The notes: generated from the sequence alone by a model not told the origin. DNA of 64,000 nucleotides from CAKRJP01 sp963634745 (GCA_963634745.1 CAVHCX010000001.1:198543-262542), one strand, 5' to 3'; positions 33,964-43,478 are shown, counted from the first letter of the stretch. Made by a program: numbers and translations.

Positions 33964-35346
33964 TTAAGAATTCAAGCGCCATCCCGGCAAATATTTATTC
34001 TTAAGGCTTCCCCTGGACAATTTCCCCCATCCCAAGGGATAGGAATCTACACAAACCAAATACCAGCCGGAATCCTTTTCTCCTACTAAATCATCCAGCT
34101 CCAAGGTCTCTCCCTTTAAGTAGCGGTTCACACGCTCATCAGAAAGAGGCAGATCCACGCAGTACTTATATTGGCTCTTTTTCAGGGTCATAGCCAGGGC
34201 CTGACTGGGCTCAAAGCGTTTCTTTTTTAATTCCCCTAAGAGGAGGCCGGTTCTTAAGAAACGAATGCCTTTTAGTTTTGGCAAACCCTTGGGCATGTAA
34301 TAAACCCGTTCGCCGTGGATATCAAGTCTGGACGGATCAAGGTCCATAGAAACATTTTTAAAAAAGTCTCCAAGCTCCTCCGGGATCTTCTTGCTGCTTT
34401 TCTTTTCTTCGATCTCAGGAGCTTTCTCTCTGCCCTCTCCTTTTTGAAGAAGGGCTAGGTAATGGCCTTCTCCCTTCATTTTATGCGGGAAAATGCGTAC
34501 GGTATTTTTCAGTTCTTCCCTGCCGCTATCCGTCACTTCAGGCATACCGGCTACAAATCCTTCGTATCCCTCCATGGGAAGCACATGAAATTCCGGAAAA
34601 TCCTTAAGAAGTCCATCAATGATTCTTTCATTCTCACTGGCATCAAAGGTGCAGGTAGAATAAAGCATCATTCCACCGGGCTTTAACATTCTGGCTGCCT
34701 GCCTGATAATACTCTTTTGAATATTACTAAAAAATTCCGGGCCGTGTTCCTGCCAGGCTCCTACCATCTTCTTGTCTTTACGAAACATGCCTTCCCCGGA
34801 GCAAGGGGCATCGATTAAAATCTTGTCAAAATATTCCGGGAAATATGCCTCCAGATTTCCCGGCTCTTCGCTTAAGACCAATACATTGCCAATGCCAAAA
34901 ACTTCGATATTTTTCAAAAGTCCCTTGGCCCTGGAACTGCTGATATCATTACATGCCAAGACTCCCTGACCCTGTAACCTTGCTCCAAGCTCCGTAGCCT
35001 TGCCTCCCGGTGCCGCACATACATCTAAAACCTTATCTCCCGGCTCGATCGGAAGGCGGCTGGCCGGAGTCATAGCACTGGGCTCTTGAAGATAATAAAG
35101 TCCCGCAAAATAATAGGGATGCTTGGAAGGAGTCACCTTCTCCCCATCATAATAAAACCCATTGGGGATCCATGGAATAGGGGTAATGTCAAAGGGACAG
35201 ATCTTCTTAAAATCTTCCACGGAAATCTTTCCGGTATTCACCCGAAGTCCATAATATCTGGGCGCTTCATAGCAGGAAATATAGGCCTCAAATTCCTCCC
35301 CCAGAAGTTCTTTCATTTTTTCTTCAAAGGCTTTTGGTAAATTCAT
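33964..35346 (-). CDS. rRNA cytosine-C5 methyltransferase (RsmF/YebU-like)
   Basis: A 460-aa SAM-dependent NOL1/NOP2/Sun-family methyltransferase. The SAM site is in DKVLDVCAAPGGKATELGAR. The two cysteines of m5C chemistry are in DAPCSGEGMFRKDKK and YSTCTFDASENERI. The C-terminal part (about 310-460) is an RsmF-like PUA/RNA-binding region ending GWGKLSRGSLKNKYLPGWR. The target is probably 16S rRNA. It heads the operon rsmF-rsuA-ygiQ-membrane protein-rluA-recU. Confidence 0.9.
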   Translation of the reverse strand: MNLPKAFEEKMKELLGEEFEAYISCYEAPRYYGLRVNTGKISVEDFKKICPFDITPIPWIPNGFYYDGEKVTPSKHPYYFAGLYYLQEPSAMTPASRLPIEPGDKVLDVCAAPGGKATELGARLQGQGVLACNDISSSRAKGLLKNIEVFGIGNVLVLSEEPGNLEAYFPEYFDKILIDAPCSGEGMFRKDKKMVGAWQEHGPEFFSNIQKSIIRQAARMLKPGGMMLYSTCTFDASENERIIDGLLKDFPEFHVLPMEGYEGFVAGMPEVTDSGREELKNTVRIFPHKMKGEGHYLALLQKGEGREKAPEIEEKKSSKKIPEELGDFFKNVSMDLDPSRLDIHGERVYYMPKGLPKLKGIRFLRTGLLLGELKKKRFEPSQALAMTLKKSQYKYCVDLPLSDERVNRYLKGETLELDDLVGEKDSGWYLVCVDSYPLGWGKLSRGSLKNKYLPGWRLNS

Positions 35347-35406
35347 TGCTTCTCCTTCTTAAATGCAATCTATCAAAGTCTCATTTTCTTTTAGAAAATA
35401 AACAGC

Positions 35407-35470
35407 AAATAGTCATTGAGACTATCTTTTCCCAATGACTATCCTGCCAAAAAGACACAAAGTGCCAAAG
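35407..35470 (-). terminator. Hairpins after pepD, likely terminator
   Basis: Past the pepD stop on the minus strand, GTGC/GCAC forms a short hairpin followed by GTCTTTTT. Then ATAGTCATTG pairs with CAATGACTAT around a 14-nt loop with a weak T-rich tail. The exact stop point is uncertain. Confidence 0.45.
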
Positions 35471-35477
35471 CACATTT

Positions 35478-36926
35478 TTATTTACAACGCTTTAATACTT
35501 CTAAAAGATACTTCCAGCATCTTTCTGTAGAAGCAATATCTAATTTCTCATTAAAGGAATGAACATCCCAAATGTTCGGTCCAAAAGAAACACAGTCAAG
35601 ATCCGGATTTGTTACACAGAATACCGCACACTCTAATCCTGCATGCATGGTTTCTACTCTCATATCCTCTCCGTAAAGATCCTTGTAGGTATCTACCATG
35701 ATCTTTTGAAGATTTGAATCTATCTTTAAGGGCCATGCATCATAGCTGCTTCTAAAGATTGCCTGAGCTCCTACCGCATTGGCGCACTGTTCAAATCTCT
35801 CCCAGGTCTCCAAATCTCTACTATCCACAGAGCTTCGAAGCATATGAACCGTCCGGATATAATCGGAAGCAGTCTCCACAATTCCTATATTCAAGGATGT
35901 CTCTACAAAACCAGCAAGCTTACGGCTATATTCAATGACACCATTTGGACAAATGACTAAGAAAGTCACCGTACTTCTTGTAGATCGATCGTCACATACA
36001 TCGATGGTAGAATCGTGAGATACAAAGGTATCCACAGCCAAATCCGGCTCGAATCCCATAAATTCTGTATCCCAGGTAGCCTTCATCTCCTCAACGATCT
36101 CAAGGGCTCTTTGCACCTGCTCAAGCGGAACTAAAATTTCTGCCACAGAGATCATAGAAATTACATTATCCTGGGCTCCTCCGTTAATCTCTACTAGATT
36201 CAGAGAGATTTCCTTCATCATATGATTCAAGAGACGTCCCATCATCTTGTGGGCATTTCCTCTTTGCTTTTGGATCTCGCATCCGGAATGTCCTCCCATA
36301 AGACCATGGATATTGATACGGATCAGGCTTCCGCTCTTCTTCTGTCTATGGATAGGGATCCTGGACTCTGCCATAATTGCTCCGGCACAGCCTACGGTAA
36401 GAATTCCCTCTTCCTCTGAATCGATGTTAATGAGCTTGCCGCCCTTCATCTGGGTGAAATCAAAGGCATTGGCACCGTCTAGTCCTACCTCCTCATCTAC
36501 AGTAAGAAGGACCTCAAGGGATGGATGCTCAATGGTATCGCTGTCAAGAACTGCCATAGCCATAGCGACTGCAATTCCATCATCTCCACCCAGCGTAGTT
36601 CCTCTGGCCTTTACATATCCATCCTCCACATAAAGATCTAGTCCATCCTTCATAAAATCATGGGTGGAATCTTCGGTCTTGGCACAAACCATATCCAGGT
36701 GGCCCTGAAGGATCACGCCCTCACTGTTCTCATAGCCCGGAGTGGCTTCCTTTCGGATAAATACATTCCCCACTTCATCCTGACTTGCATCCAATCCTCT
36801 TTTTGCAGCAAAGTCCATACAGAAATCACTGATCTGCTTTGTATTGTGTGATCCGTGAGGAATCTTGCAAATTTCCTCAAAAAATTCAAATACTTTTTTT
36901 GGTTCTAGATTCTCCAATACTGCCAT
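35478..36926 (-). CDS. pepD: Aminoacyl-histidine dipeptidase (M20C, PepD)
   Basis: A 482-aa M20C peptidase that cleaves dipeptides such as Xaa-His in the cytoplasm. Metal ligands lie in GVILQGHLDMVCAK (His and Asp), TTLGGDDGIAVAMAMA and VDEEVGLDGANAF, with later His in HGLMGGHSGCEI and near the C-terminus. The start at 36926 (MAVLENLEPKKVF) has AGAGGA at 8 nt; the longer in-frame opening at 36998 has none. It stands alone between hairpin structures, and its substrate could come from the peptide transporter at 11468. Confidence 0.92.
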   Translation of the reverse strand: MAVLENLEPKKVFEFFEEICKIPHGSHNTKQISDFCMDFAAKRGLDASQDEVGNVFIRKEATPGYENSEGVILQGHLDMVCAKTEDSTHDFMKDGLDLYVEDGYVKARGTTLGGDDGIAVAMAMAVLDSDTIEHPSLEVLLTVDEEVGLDGANAFDFTQMKGGKLINIDSEEEGILTVGCAGAIMAESRIPIHRQKKSGSLIRINIHGLMGGHSGCEIQKQRGNAHKMMGRLLNHMMKEISLNLVEINGGAQDNVISMISVAEILVPLEQVQRALEIVEEMKATWDTEFMGFEPDLAVDTFVSHDSTIDVCDDRSTRSTVTFLVICPNGVIEYSRKLAGFVETSLNIGIVETASDYIRTVHMLRSSVDSRDLETWERFEQCANAVGAQAIFRSSYDAWPLKIDSNLQKIMVDTYKDLYGEDMRVETMHAGLECAVFCVTNPDLDCVSFGPNIWDVHSFNEKLDIASTERCWKYLLEVLKRCK

Positions 36927-36970
36927 ACTCTCATCCTCTCTTTTGTGACTTGATTTTTTTCTAAATTCAA

Positions 36971-37010
36971 GAATAGAACTGGCTGCAAACAGAGGCAACC
37001 AGTTCTATTT
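36971..37010 (-). terminator. Strong hairpin between the coiled-coil gene and pepD
   Basis: ATAGAACTGG and CCAGTTCTAT, extended by TGC/GCA, form a 13-bp stem with an 8-nt loop. The T run after it is poor (TCTTG), so it may be a weak terminator of the coaD operon or a processing or leader structure for pepD. Confidence 0.55.
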
Positions 37011-37040
37011 CTTCATCCTTATATAGTCAATTATGAAATC

Positions 37041-37676
37041 TTATTCATTCTCCAAGAGCTCATCAATCCCTGTATCATACACCTGCTCCGGCTGCTGGTC
37101 TGTTCCATAGTTAGCCTCTAGCGCTCTGTCTGATTGCTCCGGAATTTCTAATTCTGCCCTGTTGCCTCGAACCATATCATAGCACTCCTGCAGGGAATTT
37201 ACTAAACTGTCATATTTGGTTGTATAGCTATCTAGGGTATGACCGATCATACTCTCTGCATTGGCAAGCAGATCATCTGTATATTGCATAGCACCGATAC
37301 GGATATCATTGGCATCTCTGGTTGCATTGTCAAGAATCTCCTGGGCCTGCTCTGTAGCAGCAGTAACAATGGCATTGGCCTGGGAATATGCCTGCTGCAT
37401 GATCTCATGCTCACTTACCAACTCATTGGTCTGGATATGGGCCTCCTCGATCAGGTTATCCGCCTTAGCCTGCGCATCTGCCAAAATGGCATCCTTGTTG
37501 GCTATGATCTTCTGATAACGCTTGATCTCATCCGGCGTCTTCATACGAAGTTCTCTTAATAATTCATCTAACTGATCTTTATTTACAATGATCTTGGTGG
37601 TCGACAAGGGCTGGAACTTACAGCTGTCGATATATTCTTCGATCTCTTCGATAATCTGTTCAATACGACTACTCAT
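37041..37676 (-). CDS. Coiled-coil protein, DivIVA/V-ATPase-H-like
   Basis: A 211-aa soluble protein. After an N-terminal segment (IEEIEEYIDSCKFQP) most of the length (about 45-170) is a heptad-rich, Ala/Gln/Glu-rich helix (ILADAQAKADNLIEEAH; AIVTAATEQAQEILDNATRD), suggesting a long coiled coil, with an acidic tail. Similar genes adjacent to coaD are common in Lachnospiraceae. A filament or septal scaffold role is only inference. It starts 4 bp after the coaD stop, so the two are coexpressed. Confidence 0.65.
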   Translation of the reverse strand: MSSRIEQIIEEIEEYIDSCKFQPLSTTKIIVNKDQLDELLRELRMKTPDEIKRYQKIIANKDAILADAQAKADNLIEEAHIQTNELVSEHEIMQQAYSQANAIVTAATEQAQEILDNATRDANDIRIGAMQYTDDLLANAESMIGHTLDSYTTKYDSLVNSLQECYDMVRGNRAELEIPEQSDRALEANYGTDQQPEQVYDTGIDELLENE

Positions 37677-37680
37677 ATAC

Positions 37681-38172
37681 TTATACTCTCCTTTTATTAT
37701 TCATCTTCTCACGAACCTGCTCCATCACTGATTCCGGAACAAATTTAGAAATATCCCCTCCAAAAGATGCTACCTCTCTGACAATGGTGGAGCTTAAATA
37801 AGAATATTCAAGATTGGTAGTTAAAAACATGGTCTCCACCCCAGGCTCCAACTTATGATTGGTCTGGGCCATCATCAATTCATATTCAAAATCTGTTACA
37901 GCTCTAAGGCCACGGACAATTACATTCGCTCCGATCTCCTTAGCAAAATCCACTGTAAGTCCCTCGAAAGGAAGGACATTCACGTTAGGCATATCTTTCG
38001 TTACCTCTTTTAACATTCTAACACGTTCTTCTAAGGAAAACAACGGGGTTTTTGCGTTATTGCACAGCACTCCCACGGTTAATTCATCCACCAATTCTGC
38101 CACTCTCTTAATGATATCGATATGTCCATAAGTAACCGGATCAAAGCTTCCCGGATAGATTCCTTTTTTCAT
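37681..38172 (-). CDS. coaD: Phosphopantetheine adenylyltransferase
   Basis: CoaD adenylates 4'-phosphopantetheine in the fourth step of coenzyme A synthesis. The nucleotidyltransferase motif is YPGSFDPVTYGHIDIIKR (TxGH), with VRGLRAVTDFEYELMMAQTN and EYSYLSSTIVREVA (ISSTxVR). The 163-aa length is normal. It lies between rsmD (34-bp gap) and the coiled-coil gene. Confidence 0.97.
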   Translation of the reverse strand: MKKGIYPGSFDPVTYGHIDIIKRVAELVDELTVGVLCNNAKTPLFSLEERVRMLKEVTKDMPNVNVLPFEGLTVDFAKEIGANVIVRGLRAVTDFEYELMMAQTNHKLEPGVETMFLTTNLEYSYLSSTIVREVASFGGDISKFVPESVMEQVREKMNNKRRV

Positions 38173-38206
38173 AATTACAATTCTCCCTTTTCTCTCGATC
38201 TGTTTT

Positions 38207-38761
38207 TTATTGACTCAGAGTCAAAAAAATGTGTTTATTTGTCTTATATGTTTTTTCTTTTATGACCTCAAACCCAAGTTCTTCTACGTAATCCATATTA
38301 GTCTCCAAGGAGGCCTCCACAATGATTACTCCGTCCTCAGATATAATTTTTCCATCTGAAAGTGTCTCAAGAACCTTCCTTTCCCACTCATGATTATAGG
38401 GAGGATCCATAAAAATATAATCAAATTTATATTTTCCCTCCAGCCTCTTTATGGCCGACAAAACATCCATCTGAAGAGTCACGGCCTTATCTTCCAAGTG
38501 GGTCTTTTTTAGATTCTCCTTGATGCAGTTCATGGCCTTTGGATTCATCTCCACAAAAACAGCTTCCGATGCCCCGCGGCTCAAAGCCTCAATTCCGATT
38601 CCCCCACTTCCTGCAAAAAGATCCAGGAAGCTGACATCATACAAGGCAGGCGACAACATATTAAATAAGGTTTCTTTAATTCGGTCTGTGGTAGGTCTGG
38701 TATCCATTCCCTCAATGGTTTTTAATTGTGTTCTCTTGGCAGTCCCTGCAATTACTCTCAT
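38207..38761 (-). CDS. rsmD: 16S rRNA (guanine966-N2)-methyltransferase
   Basis: RsmD methylates G966 of 16S rRNA. SAM binding is in FLDLFAGSGGIGIEALSRGA, and the catalytic N-methyltransferase motif is DPPY in FMDPPYNHEW. The opening MRVIAGTAKRTQLKTIEG with RPTTDRIKETLFNM is typical. It has 184 aa. Its ATG overlaps the stop of the upstream ATPase gene (ATGA), so translation is coupled, and coaD follows as in many Firmicutes. Confidence 0.96.
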   Translation of the reverse strand: MRVIAGTAKRTQLKTIEGMDTRPTTDRIKETLFNMLSPALYDVSFLDLFAGSGGIGIEALSRGASEAVFVEMNPKAMNCIKENLKKTHLEDKAVTLQMDVLSAIKRLEGKYKFDYIFMDPPYNHEWERKVLETLSDGKIISEDGVIIVEASLETNMDYVEELGFEVIKEKTYKTNKHIFLTLSQ

Positions 38762-40464
38762 ACTCTTACCTTCATCTTTCTATAGCGGTTTAGACAAGCA
38801 TAAATCTCCTGTTTTCTTGGCATAGCAAGATTTCCCGGAACCTGGCTTCCCGTCACCGCTTTAAAACTTTCTTCTTCCAATTCCTTAGCAAGCTTTTCTA
38901 TGATCTCCCCCATGCCTTTCTTTCCATCAAAGACAGAATCTTCCAGAAAACGCAAAATCTGGGCCAGCATGCTAAGCTGCTCTTCATCTAAAAGCTGTTC
39001 TACATAGCGAAGGTCTACCGTCTCCCTGCCAATCATAATTCCGTCCCGACCCAGGGTTTTGATTTTAATTCTTCCCTTTTCCTTCAAGTCCCTGTTCGGA
39101 GAAATCTTACGGCGATCTCCCGCCTTTACGATTTTAGTTTCAGAACACTGCACCGGTCTTTCAGAAGCCGCAGCTTCCTTGGCTGTTTCTGTGATATCCA
39201 CGGGAGTATAGCGATCCATCTGCAAGATTTTATCCGCCACATGAAAATAAGCACCGGAGCTTCCTGCGACTAAAATAGTAGAAATACCAAGCTCCTTATA
39301 AATTGCCCGAACCCGCTCAATAAAAGGAGTAATCGGTTCCATCTCCCGGCAAATAACCCGCTGCATGAGTTCATCTCTTACCATAAAATTCGTGGCGCTG
39401 GTATCTTCATCAATCAAGAAAAGAGAGGTCCCTGCCTCCATAGCCTCCACCACATTGGCCGCCTGGGAAGTACTTCCGCTGGCATCCAATGTATCAAAAG
39501 AAGTAGTATCCTTTCCATTGGGCAGGTCATTGATAAATAAGGAAATATCTCCCTTATGAATGCACCTTCCATCCTCTGCCCGGATCTTCATAGCATCCCT
39601 TGCAGTCACCACATATTCTCTTCCATCTCCCGGAATATGGGGATAAACTCCGCTTTCCAAGGCCTTTAAGAGGGTGGATTTTCCGTGATAGCCGCCACCA
39701 ACGATCAAGCTTACACCCTTTTGTATCCCCATACCCCTGATTTTTCCGGCTCTGGGAAGATCAAAGGTTACTTCCATAGAGGAAGGAGATTCAAAAAGAA
39801 TTCCGTCTTTCATAGGTTTTTCGCTGATGCCAGATTCCCTTGGCAGCAAGGACCCATTTGCCACAAAGGCAACCAAGCCCTCTTGGTCCAAGGAATCAGT
39901 GATATATTGATAGTCCTCTGCCAGGTCCACAAATTGATCGATTTTCTTAGAATCCAAATTTCTGTAGACCAGGGCTTTTTCTACGCACTGGGGCAAAAAT
40001 TCAAAGAGAATCTTTATAAGCTCTCTTGCATTGATGGTCCGTCCGTTTGCCGGAAATCCCACTTCAAATCGAAGGATTAGACTTCCCTTTTCAGGAAAGA
40101 TACTGCAGGCAGATCGTTCTAAAATTTCCTGGCCACACCGGCTAACACCGATCAATCCACTTTTTCCTGAGCCCTTAGCCTTAAAGGAATATTTTCCGCA
40201 CTCCTTATAAAAGCCGCGGATCAAGTAATCCTGCAGGGCAATCCTCCGACATTTTTCCCGGTACAAGGTCTCAGGAAATCCTGCCACTTTAGAAGGAACT
40301 TCTATGCTTAGAGAAGAAGGAGCCGCAAAGGGGTCTCCCTGTACATGTTCAATATTTAAAATGTATTTGCCAAAATTCCAGGTCCCCCTGGTCTCCTTGT
40401 AGGCCGGGTAGCCCCTGTGGTCAATCTTATTTAATAATTGTCTTAAATCCTCTGCTTGTTTCAT
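38758..40464 (-). CDS. Predicted ABC-class ATPase (COG3044 type)
   Basis: A 568-aa protein of the predicted ABC-class ATPase family. The central P-loop is in LIVGGGYHGKSTLLKALESG (about residue 250). A glycine/serine stretch FDTLDASGSTSQAANVVEAM resembles an ABC signature. A Walker B-like SLFLIDEDTSATNF follows. It is soluble and no transporter partner is nearby. The physiological role of the family is unknown. It overlaps rsmD by 4 bp, suggesting a role linked to RNA or ribosome metabolism, which is inference only. Confidence 0.85.
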   Translation of the reverse strand: MKQAEDLRQLLNKIDHRGYPAYKETRGTWNFGKYILNIEHVQGDPFAAPSSLSIEVPSKVAGFPETLYREKCRRIALQDYLIRGFYKECGKYSFKAKGSGKSGLIGVSRCGQEILERSACSIFPEKGSLILRFEVGFPANGRTINARELIKILFEFLPQCVEKALVYRNLDSKKIDQFVDLAEDYQYITDSLDQEGLVAFVANGSLLPRESGISEKPMKDGILFESPSSMEVTFDLPRAGKIRGMGIQKGVSLIVGGGYHGKSTLLKALESGVYPHIPGDGREYVVTARDAMKIRAEDGRCIHKGDISLFINDLPNGKDTTSFDTLDASGSTSQAANVVEAMEAGTSLFLIDEDTSATNFMVRDELMQRVICREMEPITPFIERVRAIYKELGISTILVAGSSGAYFHVADKILQMDRYTPVDITETAKEAAASERPVQCSETKIVKAGDRRKISPNRDLKEKGRIKIKTLGRDGIMIGRETVDLRYVEQLLDEEQLSMLAQILRFLEDSVFDGKKGMGEIIEKLAKELEEESFKAVTGSQVPGNLAMPRKQEIYACLNRYRKMKVRV

Positions 40465-40515
40465 ATATCATTCACTCCATTTTTATAGTTTCCCCAGACA
40501 AGGCCCATCCTTTTC

Positions 40516-41217
40516 TTAATAGGCGATAGCCTCATCTCTATTCATCCAAAAATGTATTCCGCTTGTGGAATCCATCCAGCGATCTTCATTAAAATCTTTG
40601 ACTTCCACCCACTCGCCCTTTCGGTAGACAAAACCATCGTCCACGGTGGACCAGGCCTCATCATAAGAAAGGGTCTCGTCAAAATTCTTAATGGCCAACA
40701 CTTTTGCCTTGTTGCATCTGCAGGTCTTTCCAGTCGCTGATGTACGTTTAGCATCGGCCGGAACCAAGAGCTGTACAATCCGGTCGTTCAGACATTTCTT
40801 ATAGGCAACAAAGGGGCCGCTCTCAGGACAGTGAAGTCGAAACCACCGGGTGCTCTCATCGGAAATTACACCCTCTAATTTGGCATGCTCCAATACTGCA
40901 CAAAAAAGGTCTGCCCCGCGGATGTCACACCCGGTCATATCACACTCCCGCATGGAGGCTGTTTTAAGATTCGCATTCCGGTAATCAGCCTCTCGCATGG
41001 AGCATCCATCCATCAATGCATTTTCCAGCGAAGCTCCTGAAAAATTCACTTGATCTAATGTAACATTCAAAAAAGAAGCCAGGGTAAAATCAAGTTCCGA
41101 CAGATCATATCCCGTCAGGTCCATCTCTTCAAAGAGGCAGTCTCGAAATTCCGGCTTTTCGCCTTCCTTTCTTCTTTTTAATTTATCATCCAAAAGCTTC
41201 TTCGATATTTTTTGCAA
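40516..41217 (-). CDS. Pentapeptide-repeat protein
   Basis: A 233-aa protein with pentapeptide A(D/N)LXX repeats, about residues 30-120 (for example GASLENALMDGCSMREADYR; NLKTASMRECDMTGCDIRGA), expected to form a right-handed quadrilateral helix. The C-terminal half has CRCNKAKVLAIKNF and a Trp-rich end (HFWMNRDEAIAY). Some pentapeptide proteins mimic DNA to shield gyrase, but nothing here shows that. It begins a minus-strand run leading to the ABC-class ATPase. Confidence 0.85.
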   Translation of the reverse strand: MQKISKKLLDDKLKRRKEGEKPEFRDCLFEEMDLTGYDLSELDFTLASFLNVTLDQVNFSGASLENALMDGCSMREADYRNANLKTASMRECDMTGCDIRGADLFCAVLEHAKLEGVISDESTRWFRLHCPESGPFVAYKKCLNDRIVQLLVPADAKRTSATGKTCRCNKAKVLAIKNFDETLSYDEAWSTVDDGFVYRKGEWVEVKDFNEDRWMDSTSGIHFWMNRDEAIAY

Positions 41218-41344
41218 GTCACTCTCGCCCCGATTCCTTTACTTCTATTTTTATATAGCAGTTTCTGACTAATGTCTATCCTCTCGAATTATTATTATTT
41301 TTCCTTCGATTATAACATATTTTTCCAAGAAAAACCCCTCTGCA

Positions 41345-41373
41345 TTGTCTTCTGCACAATCTTTGTTTATACT
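41345..41373 (+). promoter_or_regulatory. Promoter of maf
   Basis: TTGTCT (41345-41350), a 17-bp spacer and TATACT (41368-41373), about 38 bp before the maf ATG. Confidence 0.6.
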
Positions 41374-41410
41374 GATACTTATTACTTAAAAGGAAAGTTG
41401 AGGAAAAATC

Positions 41411-42037
41411 ATGATCAAATATATTTTAGCATCCGCATCCCCCAGGCGAAAAGAGCTTCTAACCCAGGCGGGCCTAGAGTTTGAGATCGTAACTTCCGAT
41501 GCAGAAGAAGTCATTACAAAAGAAATTCCTTGGGAAGTGGTTCTTGATCTTGCCACAGCCAAGGCAGAAAATGTCTACGGAAAGATCAAAGGAACCCGCC
41601 ATGACGCGGATCCTCTGGTTCTTATCGGTGCCGATACGGTGGTTGTTTATAAAGACGAAATTCTCGGAAAACCAAAAGACGCAGACGACGCCTACAATAT
41701 GCTGTCCATGCTTGCAGGCCGTACCCACCAGGTCTATACAGGCGTTTGTTTGATTATAAAAGAACAGGGAAAACTTCGAAAGAAATCCTTCTTCGAATCT
41801 ACTGATGTAACTTTTTATCCGGTTTCCAGGCAGGACTTAAAGCGCTATATCGCATCCGGAGATCCTCTGGACAAGGCAGGAGCCTATGGAATCCAGGGGC
41901 CTTTTGCCATTCATATCAAGGGAATTGCAGGGGACTATAACAATGTAGTAGGCCTGCCCATTGCCCGCTTATACCATGAATTGCTAGAAGAAAATTTAGT
42001 GACCGCATCAGATGGGGTCCACTATCATTTTGACTAA
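41411..42037 (+). CDS. maf: Maf-family nucleoside triphosphate pyrophosphatase
   Basis: A 208-aa Maf protein that hydrolyses non-canonical or selected NTPs (such as dTTP/UTP) to the monophosphate. The signature ILASASPRRKELLTQAG is at the N-terminus; LIGADTVVVYKDEILGKPKD and DPLDKAGAYGIQG are catalytic-region motifs. It stands alone on the plus strand with its own promoter and terminator. The ATG at 41411 follows AAGTTGAGGAAAA. Confidence 0.94.
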   Translation: MIKYILASASPRRKELLTQAGLEFEIVTSDAEEVITKEIPWEVVLDLATAKAENVYGKIKGTRHDADPLVLIGADTVVVYKDEILGKPKDADDAYNMLSMLAGRTHQVYTGVCLIIKEQGKLRKKSFFESTDVTFYPVSRQDLKRYIASGDPLDKAGAYGIQGPFAIHIKGIAGDYNNVVGLPIARLYHELLEENLVTASDGVHYHFD

Positions 42038-42052
42038 ATTTAAAAATCAACA

Positions 42053-42104
42053 AAAAAAGAAAGGCCACCGGACCTTCATCTAGGTCCTAGGTGGTCTTTC
42101 TTCT
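42053..42104. terminator. Bidirectional terminator between maf and the aminotransferase
   Basis: GAAAGGCCACCGGACC pairs with GGTCCTAGGTGGTCTTTC (2-nt bulge) around an 8-nt loop, with A run before and T-rich tail after. Confidence 0.88.
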
Positions 42105-42117
42105 ATAATAATATAAA

Positions 42118-43344
42118 TTATTTCTCGTACTTAGCAACTGCTTCTTCGATAGATTCTCTCATAATTCCCATGAGCTCATCTACCTGGTCTTTTTCTACGA
42201 TCAATGGTGGAATCATACGGTTTACCTTATCACCGATGGCTGTAATCAGAGCCTTGCGGTCCAAGCATCCATGCTTTACATCCACAGCGATTGGAAGATC
42301 ATATTCACATCCAACCAAGAGTCCACGGCCTCTTGCCTCAACAACATGTGGAAGTTTTGCAAGTTCTTGCTTCATGTACTCTCCCATTTCTTTTGCTCTT
42401 CCTGAAAGATCCTTATCAAGGATTTCAGAAATAGATGCATAGGCAGCTGCACAAGCAAGGGCATGTCCGCCATAAGTAGAACCATGTGTTCCGGCTGTGA
42501 AGGCTTTTGCTACCTTCTCAGTTGCACAACAAGCACCGATTGGCATTCCGCCGCCAAGGGCCTTTGCCATGCTGACAGCATCCGGTTTTACACCATATCC
42601 CATATATGCCATAGGAGTTCCTGTACGTCCCCATCCGGTCTGTACCTCATCTAAGAGAAGTAACATATCGTTGTCGTCACAGAGCTTACGAAGGCCTTCC
42701 ATAAATTCCTGGGTTGCAGGATGAACGCCACCTTCTCCCTGAACAGGCTCGATCATAATAGCGATGGTATTTGGTGTAACCTTAGAAGCAAAATCCTCTA
42801 AATTGTTGAACTCTGCATAAGTAAATCCGGGAAGCATTGGCTTAAATCCCATCTGGATGGCATTGTCCGGCTGACCTGTAGCTGACATTGCTCCGTAAGT
42901 TCTTCCGTGGAAACCGTGCTTAGCAGTAATGATCTCATAGCGATTTGGGCCATAATTATCGACACCATATTTTCTTGCCATCTTGATCATACATTCATTT
43001 GCTTCTGTTCCTGAATTCTGATAAAAGATTTTATCCATTCCGATGGTATCACATACCTTCTTTGCAAGTAATGCCTGAGGAATGGTATATGGGTAGTTGA
43101 ATGTATGCATAATATCATCTACCTGATCCTTAATAGCATCTACAACTTTTGAATTTCTATTTCCTGCACTATTTACAGCAACGCCACCGTAGAAATCGAG
43201 ATAAGCATTCCCCTCCTCATCGTAAAGATACATTCCCTCTGCTCTCTCTGCAATGAAATCGTAACGCTCATATGTTTCAATCATATACTTGTTTACAATA
43301 TCCTTCAGTTCCTGTGCTGTAAGTCCTGTGTCCTTTAATCTCAT
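42118..43344 (-). CDS. Class-III aminotransferase (acetylornithine transaminase-like)
   Basis: A 408-aa PLP-dependent class-III aminotransferase. YLDFYGGVAVNSAGNRNSKV opens the cofactor domain, FYQNSGTEANECMIKMAR binds PLP phosphate, LLLLDEVQTGWGRTGTPMAY holds the PLP Asp, and DAVSMAKALGGGMPIGA holds the Schiff-base Lys. HGSTYGGHALACAAAYA is a further motif. ArgD is the closest general match, but GABA or other omega-amino acids are possible; no arginine-synthesis genes adjoin. Its leader holds a promoter and an early terminator (43424-43507), so expression may be attenuated. Confidence 0.85.
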   Translation of the reverse strand: MRLKDTGLTAQELKDIVNKYMIETYERYDFIAERAEGMYLYDEEGNAYLDFYGGVAVNSAGNRNSKVVDAIKDQVDDIMHTFNYPYTIPQALLAKKVCDTIGMDKIFYQNSGTEANECMIKMARKYGVDNYGPNRYEIITAKHGFHGRTYGAMSATGQPDNAIQMGFKPMLPGFTYAEFNNLEDFASKVTPNTIAIMIEPVQGEGGVHPATQEFMEGLRKLCDDNDMLLLLDEVQTGWGRTGTPMAYMGYGVKPDAVSMAKALGGGMPIGACCATEKVAKAFTAGTHGSTYGGHALACAAAYASISEILDKDLSGRAKEMGEYMKQELAKLPHVVEARGRGLLVGCEYDLPIAVDVKHGCLDRKALITAIGDKVNRMIPPLIVEKDQVDELMGIMRESIEEAVAKYEK

Positions 43345-43423
43345 TGTGACAACCTCGCTTTCATCCTCTAATGTATTTACATTTTTAAAGCTTGTAAGAA
43401 ATCCATTTAAAATGATATTTCAA

Positions 43424-43462
43424 ACAAAAAAGGGCGTCGTACATCTTTTGTACAGCGCCCTT
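43424..43462 (-). terminator. Terminator hairpin in the aminotransferase leader
   Basis: On the minus strand GGGCG and CGCCC, together with GTACA/TGTAC, form a stem at 43432-43460 followed by six T (43426-43431). It lies after a strong promoter and about 80 nt before the aminotransferase start, so it would end most transcripts at about 45-48 nt. It is either an attenuator or the end of a small RNA. Confidence 0.8.
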
Positions 43463-43478
43463 GCCTTTAACGGTTCCT

